Below, in pieces: positions 9,216 to 17,198 of a DNA stretch of 64,000 nucleotides. Source of the stretch: Lacrimispora sp. 210928-DFI.3.58 (GTDB lineage Bacteria > Bacillota > Clostridia > Lachnospirales > Lachnospiraceae); assembly GCF_020554865.1 (NCBI RefSeq), contig NZ_JAJCIC010000013.1, positions 46,779 to 110,778 of the forward strand, read 5' to 3'. The position numbers and the translations under genes were made by a program. The notes beneath the pieces are model-generated. The model was not told the DNA's origin and did no database searches. It saw only the letters and a program-made list of their open reading frames with translations. Within the stretch, counting starts at the first letter, position 1, and each line of letters begins with the position of its first letter.

Positions 9216-9884
9216 ATGCACAATTCGGTAGTGATCAAGAGCAGCAGAGCAGGTATGACGGTGATCCTGGATCCTGCGATCCCCTTTGAGGAGCTTCTTG
9301 ATGCAATAGGCAAAAAATTCAGGGAGAGCGCCCGTTTCTGGGGCTCTGTACAAATGACCCTGACTCTGGAGGGCCGTCCGCTCACTCCCAGCCAGGAATT
9401 TGCGATTGTTGATACGATTACGAGAAATTCACAGATCGAGGTGCTCTGCCTTCTGGACACAGACGCAGAGCGCATTGAGCGATGTGAAAAAGCACTGACT
9501 GACAAATTAATGGAATTAAACTCCCAGACAGGGCAGTTCTACCGGGGTGTGCTGAAAAGGGGAGATACCCTGGAGTCGGAGGCCAGCATTGTCATCATCG
9601 GCGATGTGGAGCACGGTGCCAGGGTGACTGCCAAAGGAAACATCATTGTCCTGGGAGAACTGAAAGGCACTGTGACAGCAGGAGTGGCAGGAAATATGGA
9701 CGCGGTGGTGGTAGCCTTTGAAATGGCTCCCCTGCAGATACGGATCGGAAACCTGACAAACCGTTTCAATGAAAAAAACAGGCGTCTGGGCCGCGGACCG
9801 ATGATCGCTTCTGTCCAGGACGGGGAGCTTACAATACGCGCCATAAAAAAGACATTTCTAAACAATATGTTAAATTTCACCTGA
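9216..9884 (+). CDS. minC: Septum site-determining protein MinC
   Basis: 222 residues with the MinC layout: an N-terminal FtsZ-inhibiting domain and a C-terminal beta-helix domain with IIGDVEHGARVTAKGNIIVLG and the G-rich turns that bind MinD. Part of a minC-minD-minE set that places the division septum at midcell. It follows PBP2 after 50 bases, in the order conserved in Clostridia. Confidence 0.95.
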   Translation: MHNSVVIKSSRAGMTVILDPAIPFEELLDAIGKKFRESARFWGSVQMTLTLEGRPLTPSQEFAIVDTITRNSQIEVLCLLDTDAERIERCEKALTDKLMELNSQTGQFYRGVLKRGDTLESEASIVIIGDVEHGARVTAKGNIIVLGELKGTVTAGVAGNMDAVVVAFEMAPLQIRIGNLTNRFNEKNRRLGRGPMIASVQDGELTIRAIKKTFLNNMLNFT

Positions 9885-9966
9885 TACCAAAAAAATACTG
9901 GTAAATTTACGAAATTTAATGTACAATGGGAAAGTAAAGCTAATGTTTATTTTTCAGGAGGTTCCT

Positions 9967-10758
9967 ATGAGTGAAGTCATTGTGATTACTTCTGGAAAAG
10001 GCGGGGTAGGCAAGACAACTACTTCTGCCAATGTGGGAACAGGACTGGCTATCCTGGGAAAGCGGGTAGTGCTGATCGACACAGATATCGGCCTCCGCAA
10101 CCTGGACGTGGTCATGGGACTGGAGAACCGCATTGTCTACAATCTTGTAGACGTGGTAGAGGGAAGCTGCCGTATGAAGCAGGCCCTGATAAGAGACAAA
10201 AGATATCCGAATCTTTACCTTCTGCCCTCGGCTCAGACGCGGGACAAGTCCTCTGTCAGCCCGGAGCAGATGATCAAACTGGTAAATGACCTGAGGGAAG
10301 AGTTTGACTACATACTGTTAGATTGTCCCGCAGGCATTGAACAGGGCTTTTACAATGCCATTGCCGGAGCAGACCGGGCGTTGGTAGTAACAACGCCGGA
10401 GGTTTCGGCTATCCGTGATGCAGACCGCATTATCGGCCTTTTGGAGCATGCCCAGATGGAGGAGATCGACCTGATCGTCAACCGTATCCGCGGCGATATG
10501 GTGAGGAGAGGAGATATGATGTCCCTGGGGGATGTGACAGACATCCTGGCAGTAAACATCATCGGCGCTGTGCCGGACGATGAGGACATTGTAGTTTCCA
10601 CTAATCAGGGGGAGCCCCTCGTAGGCATGGGGTCTCCGGCAGGACAGGCGTATCTGGATGTCTGCCGCAGGCTGTTGGGCGAGAGCGTCCCGATGGCGGA
10701 TCCAGGACAGGCTGACACCTTTTTTGCAAGGCTGCGAAGAGCTCTTCGCCGTGCCTAG
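9967..10758 (+). CDS. minD: Septum site-determining ATPase MinD
   Basis: 263 residues; the deviant Walker A motif KGGVGKTT lies at residues 11-18 and IDTDIGLRNLDVVMGL follows. The C-terminus is an amphipathic basic helix (FFARLRRALRRA) that would bind membrane. A longer in-frame ATG at 9919 exists, but the chosen ATG has CAGGAGG seven bases upstream and gives the exact family N-terminus. Recruits MinC to membranes; activity stimulated by MinE. Confidence 0.96.
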   Translation: MSEVIVITSGKGGVGKTTTSANVGTGLAILGKRVVLIDTDIGLRNLDVVMGLENRIVYNLVDVVEGSCRMKQALIRDKRYPNLYLLPSAQTRDKSSVSPEQMIKLVNDLREEFDYILLDCPAGIEQGFYNAIAGADRALVVTTPEVSAIRDADRIIGLLEHAQMEEIDLIVNRIRGDMVRRGDMMSLGDVTDILAVNIIGAVPDDEDIVVSTNQGEPLVGMGSPAGQAYLDVCRRLLGESVPMADPGQADTFFARLRRALRRA

Positions 10759-10773
10759 AAGAGGAGGTGTATC

Positions 10774-11055
10774 GTGAGATGGTTTGTGCGGTATGCGGCA
10801 GGCCCCTCCAAGGAGACGGCCAAGACGCGGCTTAAGCTGCTTCTGATATCAGATAAGGCGGGCTGCTCGCCTGAGATGATACGGATGATAAAGGATGACA
10901 TGATACATGCCATTTCAAAATATATGGAGATAGAAAAGGAGAGTGTCCAGATCTTAATGGATACCGACGGCCAGCCCTCAGGCAAAGCTGGGGGGCTGGG
11001 CGTACTTCATGCCAACATTCCGATCCGTTCCATATCGAATAAGGGGCTTTTTTAA
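10774..11055 (+). CDS. minE: Cell division topological specificity factor MinE
   Basis: 93 residues starting at GTG behind AGGAGG. The N-terminal part (SKETAKTRLKLLLISDKAG) is the MinD-binding/anti-MinCD helix and the C-terminal part the dimerisation domain. Completes the min set; oscillation-type Min control is therefore expected rather than DivIVA/MinJ-only control. Confidence 0.92.
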   Translation: MRWFVRYAAGPSKETAKTRLKLLLISDKAGCSPEMIRMIKDDMIHAISKYMEIEKESVQILMDTDGQPSGKAGGLGVLHANIPIRSISNKGLF

Positions 11056-11056
11056 C

Positions 11057-12178
11057 ATGTTTTTGGATTATGATTTCAGACATTTCAATTTCCGGCTGAT
11101 TTTTTATATGATCGCACTGAATGTCATCGGTGTTCTCGTTGTGCGGAGCGCTACCAATATGGATTCCGATTATGTGGGAAAGCAGCTGATGGGTGTCCTT
11201 GTGGGATTAGCCATCGCTATCGGCCTTTCACTTATTGACTACCACAAGATCCTGAATCTGAGCACGGTCATCTATGCTGTCTGTATTGGAAGCCTGGTGG
11301 CCGTGCTTATCTGGGGTAAAACGGTGAATAATGCAAAGCGCTGGATTGAAGTGCCGGTCATTGGACAGCTCCAGCCTTCTGAGTTTGTGAAAATCGGACT
11401 GATCACGACCTTTTCCTGGTATTTCATGAAATATCAGGAAAAGATCAATCAGGTCAGCACTGTTGTAATCGCGGCAGTGATGTTCGGGATTCCGGCCGTT
11501 CTCATTTTTGAGCAGCCAAACCTCTCCACCTGTCTTGTGATCCTTGTCATTGTACTGGGCATTGTATTTGCCAGCGGCATCAGCTACAAGTGGATCGGCG
11601 GCACATTGGCCGTGACGGTCCCGATGGTCGCCACCTTTATTTACCTGCTGCTCCACGGCATGATCCCTTTTATCAAGGAGTATCAGGCAGGACGTATCCT
11701 GGCCTGGTTCTATCCGGAACAGTATGGGGAGGCCCGCTACCAGCAGAACAACTCGATCATCGCCATTGGTTCCGGCCAGCTGGCGGGTAAGGGGCTTTTT
11801 AATACTACGATCGCATCTGTTAAAAACGGGAATTTCCTGTCAGAGGAGCAGACGGATTTCATCTTTGCCGTGATCGGCGAGGAGCTGGGGTTTCGGGGCT
11901 GTGTGATTGTGATCATCCTGTTTTTACTGATTGTATATGAATGCCTTATGATGGCTGCAAGGGCGAAGGATCTTTCCGGCAAGCTTCTGTGCGCCGGGAT
12001 GGCGACGCTTATCGCGTTCCAGGCCTTTGCCAACATTGCAGTTGCCACTGGCATTTTCCCAAATACAGGACTGCCGCTTCCATTTATCAGCTTTGGAAGC
12101 AGTTCTCTCATCAGTATTTTTATCGGGATGGGGCTGGTGTTAAACGTAGGGCTTCAAAGAGAAGTAAGACATAATTAA
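11057..12178 (+). CDS. rodA: SEDS-family peptidoglycan glycosyltransferase RodA
   Basis: 373 residues, about ten membrane segments, SEDS hallmarks QPSEFVKIG and the C-terminal GLPLPFISFGSSSL block. Partner of PBP2 in lateral wall synthesis. An upstream in-frame ATG at 11009 would overlap minE by 47 bases; the chosen ATG, two bases after the minE stop, has an AAGGGG site within the minE end. Confidence 0.94.
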   Translation: MFLDYDFRHFNFRLIFYMIALNVIGVLVVRSATNMDSDYVGKQLMGVLVGLAIAIGLSLIDYHKILNLSTVIYAVCIGSLVAVLIWGKTVNNAKRWIEVPVIGQLQPSEFVKIGLITTFSWYFMKYQEKINQVSTVVIAAVMFGIPAVLIFEQPNLSTCLVILVIVLGIVFASGISYKWIGGTLAVTVPMVATFIYLLLHGMIPFIKEYQAGRILAWFYPEQYGEARYQQNNSIIAIGSGQLAGKGLFNTTIASVKNGNFLSEEQTDFIFAVIGEELGFRGCVIVIILFLLIVYECLMMAARAKDLSGKLLCAGMATLIAFQAFANIAVATGIFPNTGLPLPFISFGSSSLISIFIGMGLVLNVGLQREVRHN

Positions 12179-12198
12179 TCCAAGGAGGGTTTCAGAAT

Positions 12199-12594
12199 AT
12201 GACGATTGGTTTGATTGCACATGATGCAAAGAAAAAGCTGATGCAGAACTTCTGCATTGCGTACAGGGGGATCTTAAGCAAGCACACCCTGTATGCCACG
12301 GGAACAACAGGAAGGCTGATCGAGGAAGTGGCGAATTTGAACATCCACAAATATCTGGCAGGCCACTTAGGCGGCACAGAGCAGATGGTTGCACAGATAG
12401 AGCATAACCAGATGGATCTTGTTATCTTTTTGAGGGATCCGCATAATCCTAAATCACATGAGCCTAATGTCAACGATGTTGTGCGCCAGTGCGATATCTA
12501 TAATATTCCTCTGGCTACCAACTTAGCTTCCGCTGAGCTTCTGATCAAGGCTCTGGACAGAGGCGATATGGAGTGGCGCGAGGTAGTCAGATAA
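12199..12594 (+). CDS. mgsA: Methylglyoxal synthase-like protein with substituted active-site residues
   Basis: 131 residues aligning throughout with methylglyoxal synthase (LYATGTTG, VIFLRDP, NIPLATNLASAELL), which turns dihydroxyacetone phosphate into methylglyoxal. Compared with the E. coli enzyme from memory, the catalytic base Asp71 falls on Thr60 (followed by Glu61) and Asp101 on Asn90. The His98 and Asp91 equivalents (His87, Asp80) and the N-terminal AHD remain. Activity is therefore doubtful unless Glu61 substitutes. It sits between rodA and a carboxypeptidase gene in a wall-growth operon; its stop overlaps the next ATG. Confidence 0.8.
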   Translation: MTIGLIAHDAKKKLMQNFCIAYRGILSKHTLYATGTTGRLIEEVANLNIHKYLAGHLGGTEQMVAQIEHNQMDLVIFLRDPHNPKSHEPNVNDVVRQCDIYNIPLATNLASAELLIKALDRGDMEWREVVR

Positions 12595-13562
12595 TGTCCG
12601 CCTTAAAGCGGGGGCTCGCCATCCTTCTGGCGGCTGCTGTCCTGGGCCTTACAGGCTGCCAGGCAGAGCTAAAGGACACCTATTCTCTGAAGGAGCGTAT
12701 CGGGGTTCTGGAGGAGGAAAAAGCCGCTGTTTCCAGATTTGCAGATGGCTTTGCATCGGATCTCTGTGTTGTTACGGATGAGGAGGCCTTTGACAGCGCC
12801 TTTGTCACCTCTGAGGCGGCAGCTCTTTTTGACGAGGAGAACCGCCAGGTGCTTTACAGCAAGGATGCCTTTGAACGCATGTATCCTGCCAGTATCACAA
12901 AGGTAATGACAGCTCTCGTTGCCATCAAATATGGGGACCTGAATTCCCAGGTAACAGTGACAGAGGATGCGGTGATCACAGAAGCCGGCGCCACCTTATG
13001 CGGCATCCAGCCGGGAGATATCCTGACATTGGAGCAGCTTTTATATGGACTCATGCTTCCCTCCGGCAATGATGCGGGAGCAGCCATTGCTGTCCATATG
13101 GCAGGGAGCATAGAAGGCTTTGCAGACATGATGAATGAGGAGGCTGCCCGTCTGGGGGCAACAGGGACTCATTTTGTAAATCCTCATGGACTTCACAGCA
13201 CAGACCACTATACGACAGCCTATGACCTTTATCTGATCTTCCATGAGGCTATGAAGTATCCTGTATTCCGCACAGTGACAGGTTCTGCTGCCTACACGGC
13301 AAATTACCGGAACAGGGCGGGAGAGAGTATTTCCAAAACCTGGAAGGGAAGCAACTGGTTTATGGTAGGCGAGAGGGAAGCGCCGGAGGGCGTGACAGTG
13401 ATCGGAGGCAAGACAGGCACCACCCAGGCTGCCGGCTACTGCCTGATCATGGCAGAACAGGATGATTCTGGCAATGAATATATATCTGTTGTGCTGAAAG
13501 CAGACAGCCGCCCCCATCTATATGATAATATGTCAAATATAATTTCTAAAATCGTCAAATAG
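12594..13562 (+). CDS. D-alanyl-D-alanine carboxypeptidase (S11 family), predicted lipoprotein
   Basis: 322 residues with a lipoprotein signal (LGLTGC lipobox near residue 19-24) followed by the S11 penicillin-binding domain: PASITKVM (SxxK), PSGND (SxN) and GGKTGTT (KTG). Trims the terminal D-Ala from peptidoglycan stem peptides outside the cell. The chosen ATG overlaps the mgsA-like stop (TAATG) and gives a clean signal peptide; an upstream start would add seven residues. Last gene of the elongation/division operon. Confidence 0.93.
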   Translation: MSALKRGLAILLAAAVLGLTGCQAELKDTYSLKERIGVLEEEKAAVSRFADGFASDLCVVTDEEAFDSAFVTSEAAALFDEENRQVLYSKDAFERMYPASITKVMTALVAIKYGDLNSQVTVTEDAVITEAGATLCGIQPGDILTLEQLLYGLMLPSGNDAGAAIAVHMAGSIEGFADMMNEEAARLGATGTHFVNPHGLHSTDHYTTAYDLYLIFHEAMKYPVFRTVTGSAAYTANYRNRAGESISKTWKGSNWFMVGEREAPEGVTVIGGKTGTTQAAGYCLIMAEQDDSGNEYISVVLKADSRPHLYDNMSNIISKIVK

Positions 13563-13565
13563 TGA

Positions 13566-13594
13566 TTGCGCTTTCTACTAAGTTATACTATAAT
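13566..13594 (+). promoter_or_regulatory. Sigma-A type promoter
   Basis: TTGCGC, a 17-base spacer and TATAAT, directly after the carboxypeptidase stop and 57 bases before the next start codon. The symmetric AGATTAATCT immediately downstream could be an operator. Confidence 0.65.
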
Positions 13595-13651
13595 TAGATT
13601 AATCTTAATTGATTTTTTATACAACATATATAACTCAAGGAGGAGATAGGT

Positions 13652-14071
13652 ATGGTTCAGATTATTGCAGGAAGAAAAGGTAAAGGCAAGACCAAACATC
13701 TGTTAGACATGGCTAATGCAGCGATCAAGGGGGCTAATGGAACAGTCGTTTACCTTGACAAGAGCGCCCAGCATATGTATGAGCTGAATAACAGGATCCG
13801 TCTCATTAATGTGAATGAATTCCCCATTACCAGTAGTGAAGCATTTGTAGGTTTTATTTGCGGTATTATTTCTCAGGATCATGATTTAGAGACTATGTAT
13901 CTGGACAGCTTTTTAAAGCTGTCATGCTTAGAAGGGGCTGATATTTCCGATACCTATATGACATTGAAAAAAATCGGTGAAAAGTATCATGTAACATTTA
14001 TACTCAGCATGTCCATGGATGCAGACGAGCTCCCAGAGTGTGCTAAGGGTGATGTGATTATTTCATTGTAA
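13652..14071 (+). CDS. Small P-loop-like protein of unknown function
   Basis: 139 residues beginning with a Walker A-like GRKGKGKTKHLL (residues 7-18). No clear Walker B or arginine finger was recognised. The gene has its own promoter, a strong AAGGAGGAG site and a terminator, so it is a single-gene unit. I do not recognise a characterised relative. The P-loop and short length suggest a truncated RecA/PilT-like or AAA-like nucleotide-binding protein conserved in this lineage. Confidence 0.6.
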   Translation: MVQIIAGRKGKGKTKHLLDMANAAIKGANGTVVYLDKSAQHMYELNNRIRLINVNEFPITSSEAFVGFICGIISQDHDLETMYLDSFLKLSCLEGADISDTYMTLKKIGEKYHVTFILSMSMDADELPECAKGDVIISL

Positions 14072-14107
14072 TGATATAATTTCTGTGATAGAATGACAGG
14101 AGTATAA

Positions 14108-14158
14108 GGCTGCCTGCCGTGTCCAGGAACAATGCCTGGTACGGAAGGCAGTTTTTTG
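14108..14158 (+). terminator. Rho-independent terminator
   Basis: An imperfect stem (CTGCCTGCCGTGTCCAGG against CCTGGTACGGAAGGCAG) is followed by TTTTTT. The T-tract runs into GTTACATAGGA, a motif shared by two other terminators in the window. A second small inverted repeat (TTTTGTTACATAG / CTATGTGACAAAA) follows to about 14187. Confidence 0.85.
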
Positions 14159-14286
14159 TTACATAGGATCTTCTATGTGACAAAAAGCCCGGCCGGCAGG
14201 ATCGCACTGCGGAGCGGCCTGCTGCAGGCGGAGAAGTTCACAAGCAAACTTCTTTTTATGAATATTGAAGGGAGTATCCTTTCTAC

Positions 14287-15687
14287 ATGGCAAAAAAGAA
14301 AAGTAAAATTGTCCGTTACAGAAGACCCTTAAATATCAATGTGGGTATGATCATTTTTGCGATCATTTTCATATACCTTGTATTCAGCGTATCCACTTAT
14401 TTGAAGCGGGATAAAATACAATTTTATGAGGTTGTAGAGGGCGGAATCGTAAATAATAAGATTTATACGGGACTGATCCTGCGGGAAGAGCAGATAAAAA
14501 ATGCAGACCACTCCGGCTACATCAATTACTACTTACGGGAAGGCAAGCGTGCTTCTGTGGGAACCAGGATCTACTCCCTGGATGAAACAGGAAATCTGGA
14601 AAACCTTCTGAAGGAAAATGCAGAGGAGGGACAGGCCCTTTCTGACGAAAGCCTGGCTGATCTGCGCAAGCAGCTGACCTCCACTGTGCTCTCCTTAAGC
14701 GGCCGCAATTTTTACAGCATTTACGATGCCAGATATTCTCTGGAGGCCGCTGTGATGGAGTATTCCAGCTTCAGCACGTTGGATCAGCTGGACCGCCTGG
14801 CCCAGGAGTCAAAGGCTGTGTTTGAGCAGATACGCTCCGATGTGTCCGGTGTAGTATCCTACAGCTTTGATTCCTATGAATCCATGACACCCTCCGATGT
14901 GGATGCCTCCTGCTTTGCCCTGACCGGTTACACAAAGACCATGAACAAGTCAGGAAAGCTCATTGAGAGCGGAAGCCCTGCCTACAAGATCGTGACCTCG
15001 GAGAACTGGTCCGTGCTTTTTCCTATCAAGGAGGAAGATGAAAGCCTCTACAGGGATAAAAGCTCCCTGACGGTCCAGTTCCGCGATGATTCCCTGAAGG
15101 TTTCCTGTCCCTTTTCCGTCATAACAGGAAAGGACGGAGGCGCATACGGAAAGCTGGACTTTAAAAAATATATGGAGCAGTTTATTTCCGACCGCTTTGT
15201 GGAGTTTGAAGTGCTGTTAGACAAGGCGGATGGCCTGAAGATCCCTGCAAGCGCTGTCACAGACAAAAACTTTTTCCTCATACCGGTGGAATATATGGGA
15301 CAGGGCGGAGATTCCTCTGATCCGGGCTTTTACAAGGAGGTATACGGCGAAGGAGGAACTCCCTCCATTGAGTTTATTCCCACCACTCTTTATTACAGCG
15401 ATGAGGAATTTTATTACATTGATACCTCCGGTGAGGAAGGCTTTGCAGCCGGGGATTACATTGTGCGTCCGGAGTCCACGGAGCGCTATCAGATCGGGCG
15501 TACAGCGTCCTTAAAGGGCGTTTACAACATTAATAAGGGATATACCATCTTTAAACAGATCGATATCCTGGATTCCAACAGTGAGTACTATACTGTGCGG
15601 AAGGGCGCAAGCTACAGCCTTTCTGTCTATGATCATATTGTGCTGGACGCTTCCATGGTGGAGGAGGGCCAGCTGTTATATCAATAA
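14287..15687 (+). CDS. HlyD-like membrane-anchored protein
   Basis: 466 residues: a basic start, a single membrane segment at about residues 18-38, and a long extracytoplasmic region. The start of that region (VVEGGIVNNKIYTGLILREE) resembles the barrel-sandwich/biotinyl-lipoyl-like strand of HlyD-family adaptor proteins. No transporter partner is adjacent. It precedes yggS-sepF, a conserved placement in Lachnospiraceae, suggesting a link to division or the envelope. Family assignment is by recognition; function unproven. Confidence 0.6.
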   Translation: MAKKKSKIVRYRRPLNINVGMIIFAIIFIYLVFSVSTYLKRDKIQFYEVVEGGIVNNKIYTGLILREEQIKNADHSGYINYYLREGKRASVGTRIYSLDETGNLENLLKENAEEGQALSDESLADLRKQLTSTVLSLSGRNFYSIYDARYSLEAAVMEYSSFSTLDQLDRLAQESKAVFEQIRSDVSGVVSYSFDSYESMTPSDVDASCFALTGYTKTMNKSGKLIESGSPAYKIVTSENWSVLFPIKEEDESLYRDKSSLTVQFRDDSLKVSCPFSVITGKDGGAYGKLDFKKYMEQFISDRFVEFEVLLDKADGLKIPASAVTDKNFFLIPVEYMGQGGDSSDPGFYKEVYGEGGTPSIEFIPTTLYYSDEEFYYIDTSGEEGFAAGDYIVRPESTERYQIGRTASLKGVYNINKGYTIFKQIDILDSNSEYYTVRKGASYSLSVYDHIVLDASMVEEGQLLYQ

Positions 15688-15692
15688 ACATA

Positions 15693-15730
15693 CATGCCGC
15701 CTATCCGGCAGCAGGACTTTTGCAGAAAAA
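15693..15730 (+). repeat. Leader repeat, copy 1 (before yggS)
   Basis: CATGCCGCCTATCCGGC followed by (A)GCAGGACTTTT and an A-rich tail. Nearly identical to 17148-17186 before aroB, and it ends a few bases before the ribosome binding site. It includes a small GCCG/CGGC stem. Confidence 0.7.
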
Positions 15731-15742
15731 GGAGGATATATT

Positions 15743-16423
15743 ATGGTAAAGGAACAATTAAGGGAAGTACAGAAGAACATAGAGCAGGCCTGCATCCGCG
15801 CAGGGAGAAAGCCGGAGGAGGTCACCCTGATCGCGGTCAGCAAGACGAAGCCCGTTCCCATGCTGGAGGAGGCCTATGAGGGCGGAGCCAGGGATTTCGG
15901 GGAGAACAAGGTCCAGGAAATCGTTGCAAAAAAGCCGCAGCTGCCTGAGGATATCCGCTGGCACATGATCGGCCACCTGCAGCGCAACAAAGTTCACCAG
16001 GTTGTGGGAAAAGCTGTGCTCATCCATTCTGTTGATTCCCTGCGTCTGGCTGAACAGATCGAGACAGAAGCAGCAAAGAAGGATACGGACGTTGATATCC
16101 TTCTGGAGGTCAATGTAGCCAGGGAGGAGAGCAAGTACGGATTCTTCCTGGAAGAGGTGGAGGACGCCATTATGACCATCAAGGACTTCCCCCATGTCCA
16201 TATTAAGGGTTTGATGACAATTGCGCCTTTTGTAGAGAATCCAGAAGAAAATCGAGAAGTTTTTAAAAAATTATATGAATTTGCTGTTGACATAGGTAAG
16301 AAAAACATTGATAATGTTACTATGGCTGTGTTATCAATGGGAATGACTGGGGATTATGAGGTAGCCATTGAGGAAGGCGCAACCATGGTGAGAGTCGGCA
16401 CCGGTATTTTTGGTGCACGATAA
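15743..16423 (+). CDS. YggS family PLP homeostasis protein
   Basis: 226 residues of the YggS/PLPBP family: TLIAVSKTKPV carries the PLP-binding lysine, then FGENKVQE and WHMIGHLQRNK, and the C-terminal LSMGMTGDYEVAIEEGATMVRVGTGIFG. It binds PLP and maintains its supply; no catalytic activity is known for the family. The start chosen has AAGGAGG eight bases upstream; a longer frame from 15581 overlaps the previous gene and is not credible. Standard neighbour of sepF. Confidence 0.95.
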   Translation: MVKEQLREVQKNIEQACIRAGRKPEEVTLIAVSKTKPVPMLEEAYEGGARDFGENKVQEIVAKKPQLPEDIRWHMIGHLQRNKVHQVVGKAVLIHSVDSLRLAEQIETEAAKKDTDVDILLEVNVAREESKYGFFLEEVEDAIMTIKDFPHVHIKGLMTIAPFVENPEENREVFKKLYEFAVDIGKKNIDNVTMAVLSMGMTGDYEVAIEEGATMVRVGTGIFGAR

Positions 16424-16467
16424 GGTGCCGCAGCAAGGCACTTCATATAGAGATGGGAGAGAGTAAA

Positions 16468-16980
16468 ATGAGTCTGTTAGGTAAGTTAATGGATACCATG
16501 AGATTAAGCCCTGATGAGGACGAAGATGACTACTACCTGGATGATGACTTTGAAGAGGAAGCACCGCGCAAGGGCCTGTTCTCAAAGAAGAGCAGTGGGG
16601 ATTATGAGGAGGATGAAGAGCAGGAGAAGCCAAGATTCCTGGGAAGATCCACTCCAAAGGTAGTTCCTATGCGCAGGAGCATGGAAGTTACTATGATCAA
16701 GCCCACATCCATGGAAGATTCCAGAGACATCTGCGATTACCTGCTTGCAGGGAAGGCAGTGGTACTTAACATGGAAGGTATACATACAGAAGTAGCGCAG
16801 AGGATCATTGATTTCACGTCAGGGGCCACCTATTCTATGAATGGCAACCTGCAGAAGATATCCAATTTCATTTTCATTGCAACTCCTGATTCCGTAGAGC
16901 TATCCGGTGATTTCCAGGATATCCTGGCGGCAGGCGGAGCAATGGGTATGGATGTATCAGGGCTTAATATCCGTCTGTAG
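16468..16980 (+). CDS. sepF: Cell division protein SepF
   Basis: 170 residues: an N-terminal amphipathic membrane-binding helix (MSLLGKLMDTMRL), a long acidic linker, and the C-terminal FtsZ-binding domain (VVLNMEGIHTEVAQRIIDF, GGAMGMDVSGL). Tethers FtsZ to the membrane. An ATG 15 bases upstream exists, but GGAGAG is correctly spaced for the chosen start. Confidence 0.93.
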   Translation: MSLLGKLMDTMRLSPDEDEDDYYLDDDFEEEAPRKGLFSKKSSGDYEEDEEQEKPRFLGRSTPKVVPMRRSMEVTMIKPTSMEDSRDICDYLLAGKAVVLNMEGIHTEVAQRIIDFTSGATYSMNGNLQKISNFIFIATPDSVELSGDFQDILAAGGAMGMDVSGLNIRL

Positions 16981-17031
16981 GGGACATGCCTTCTGTGAGA
17001 AGAGATGGATCCAAAAGGGAGAACATACATG

Positions 17032-17060
17032 CGGCAGACCTCAAAAGTCTGCCGATTTGT
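17032..17060 (+). terminator. Rho-independent terminator after sepF
   Basis: CGGCAGAC and GTCTGCCG form an 8-bp stem with a CTCAAAA loop, followed by ATTTGTTGTT. The tail continues as ACATAGGAAAC, the motif also seen after the terminators at 14108 and 20596. Confidence 0.8.
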
Positions 17061-17147
17061 TGTTACATAGGAAACCCACATACGCCCGGCATCGGACGCG
17101 CCACAGCACCATGAAAGTCCGGCGGGCGCATTTGGCATCCCTGAACG

Positions 17148-17186
17148 CATGCCGCCTATCCGGCGGCAGGACTTTTACAGGAAAAG
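17148..17186 (+). repeat. Leader repeat, copy 2 (before aroB)
   Basis: Second copy of the roughly 38-base sequence found at 15693-15730, with only a few substitutions, again placed just upstream of a ribosome binding site. Confidence 0.7.
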
Positions 17187-17198
17187 AATGGAGAGAAC

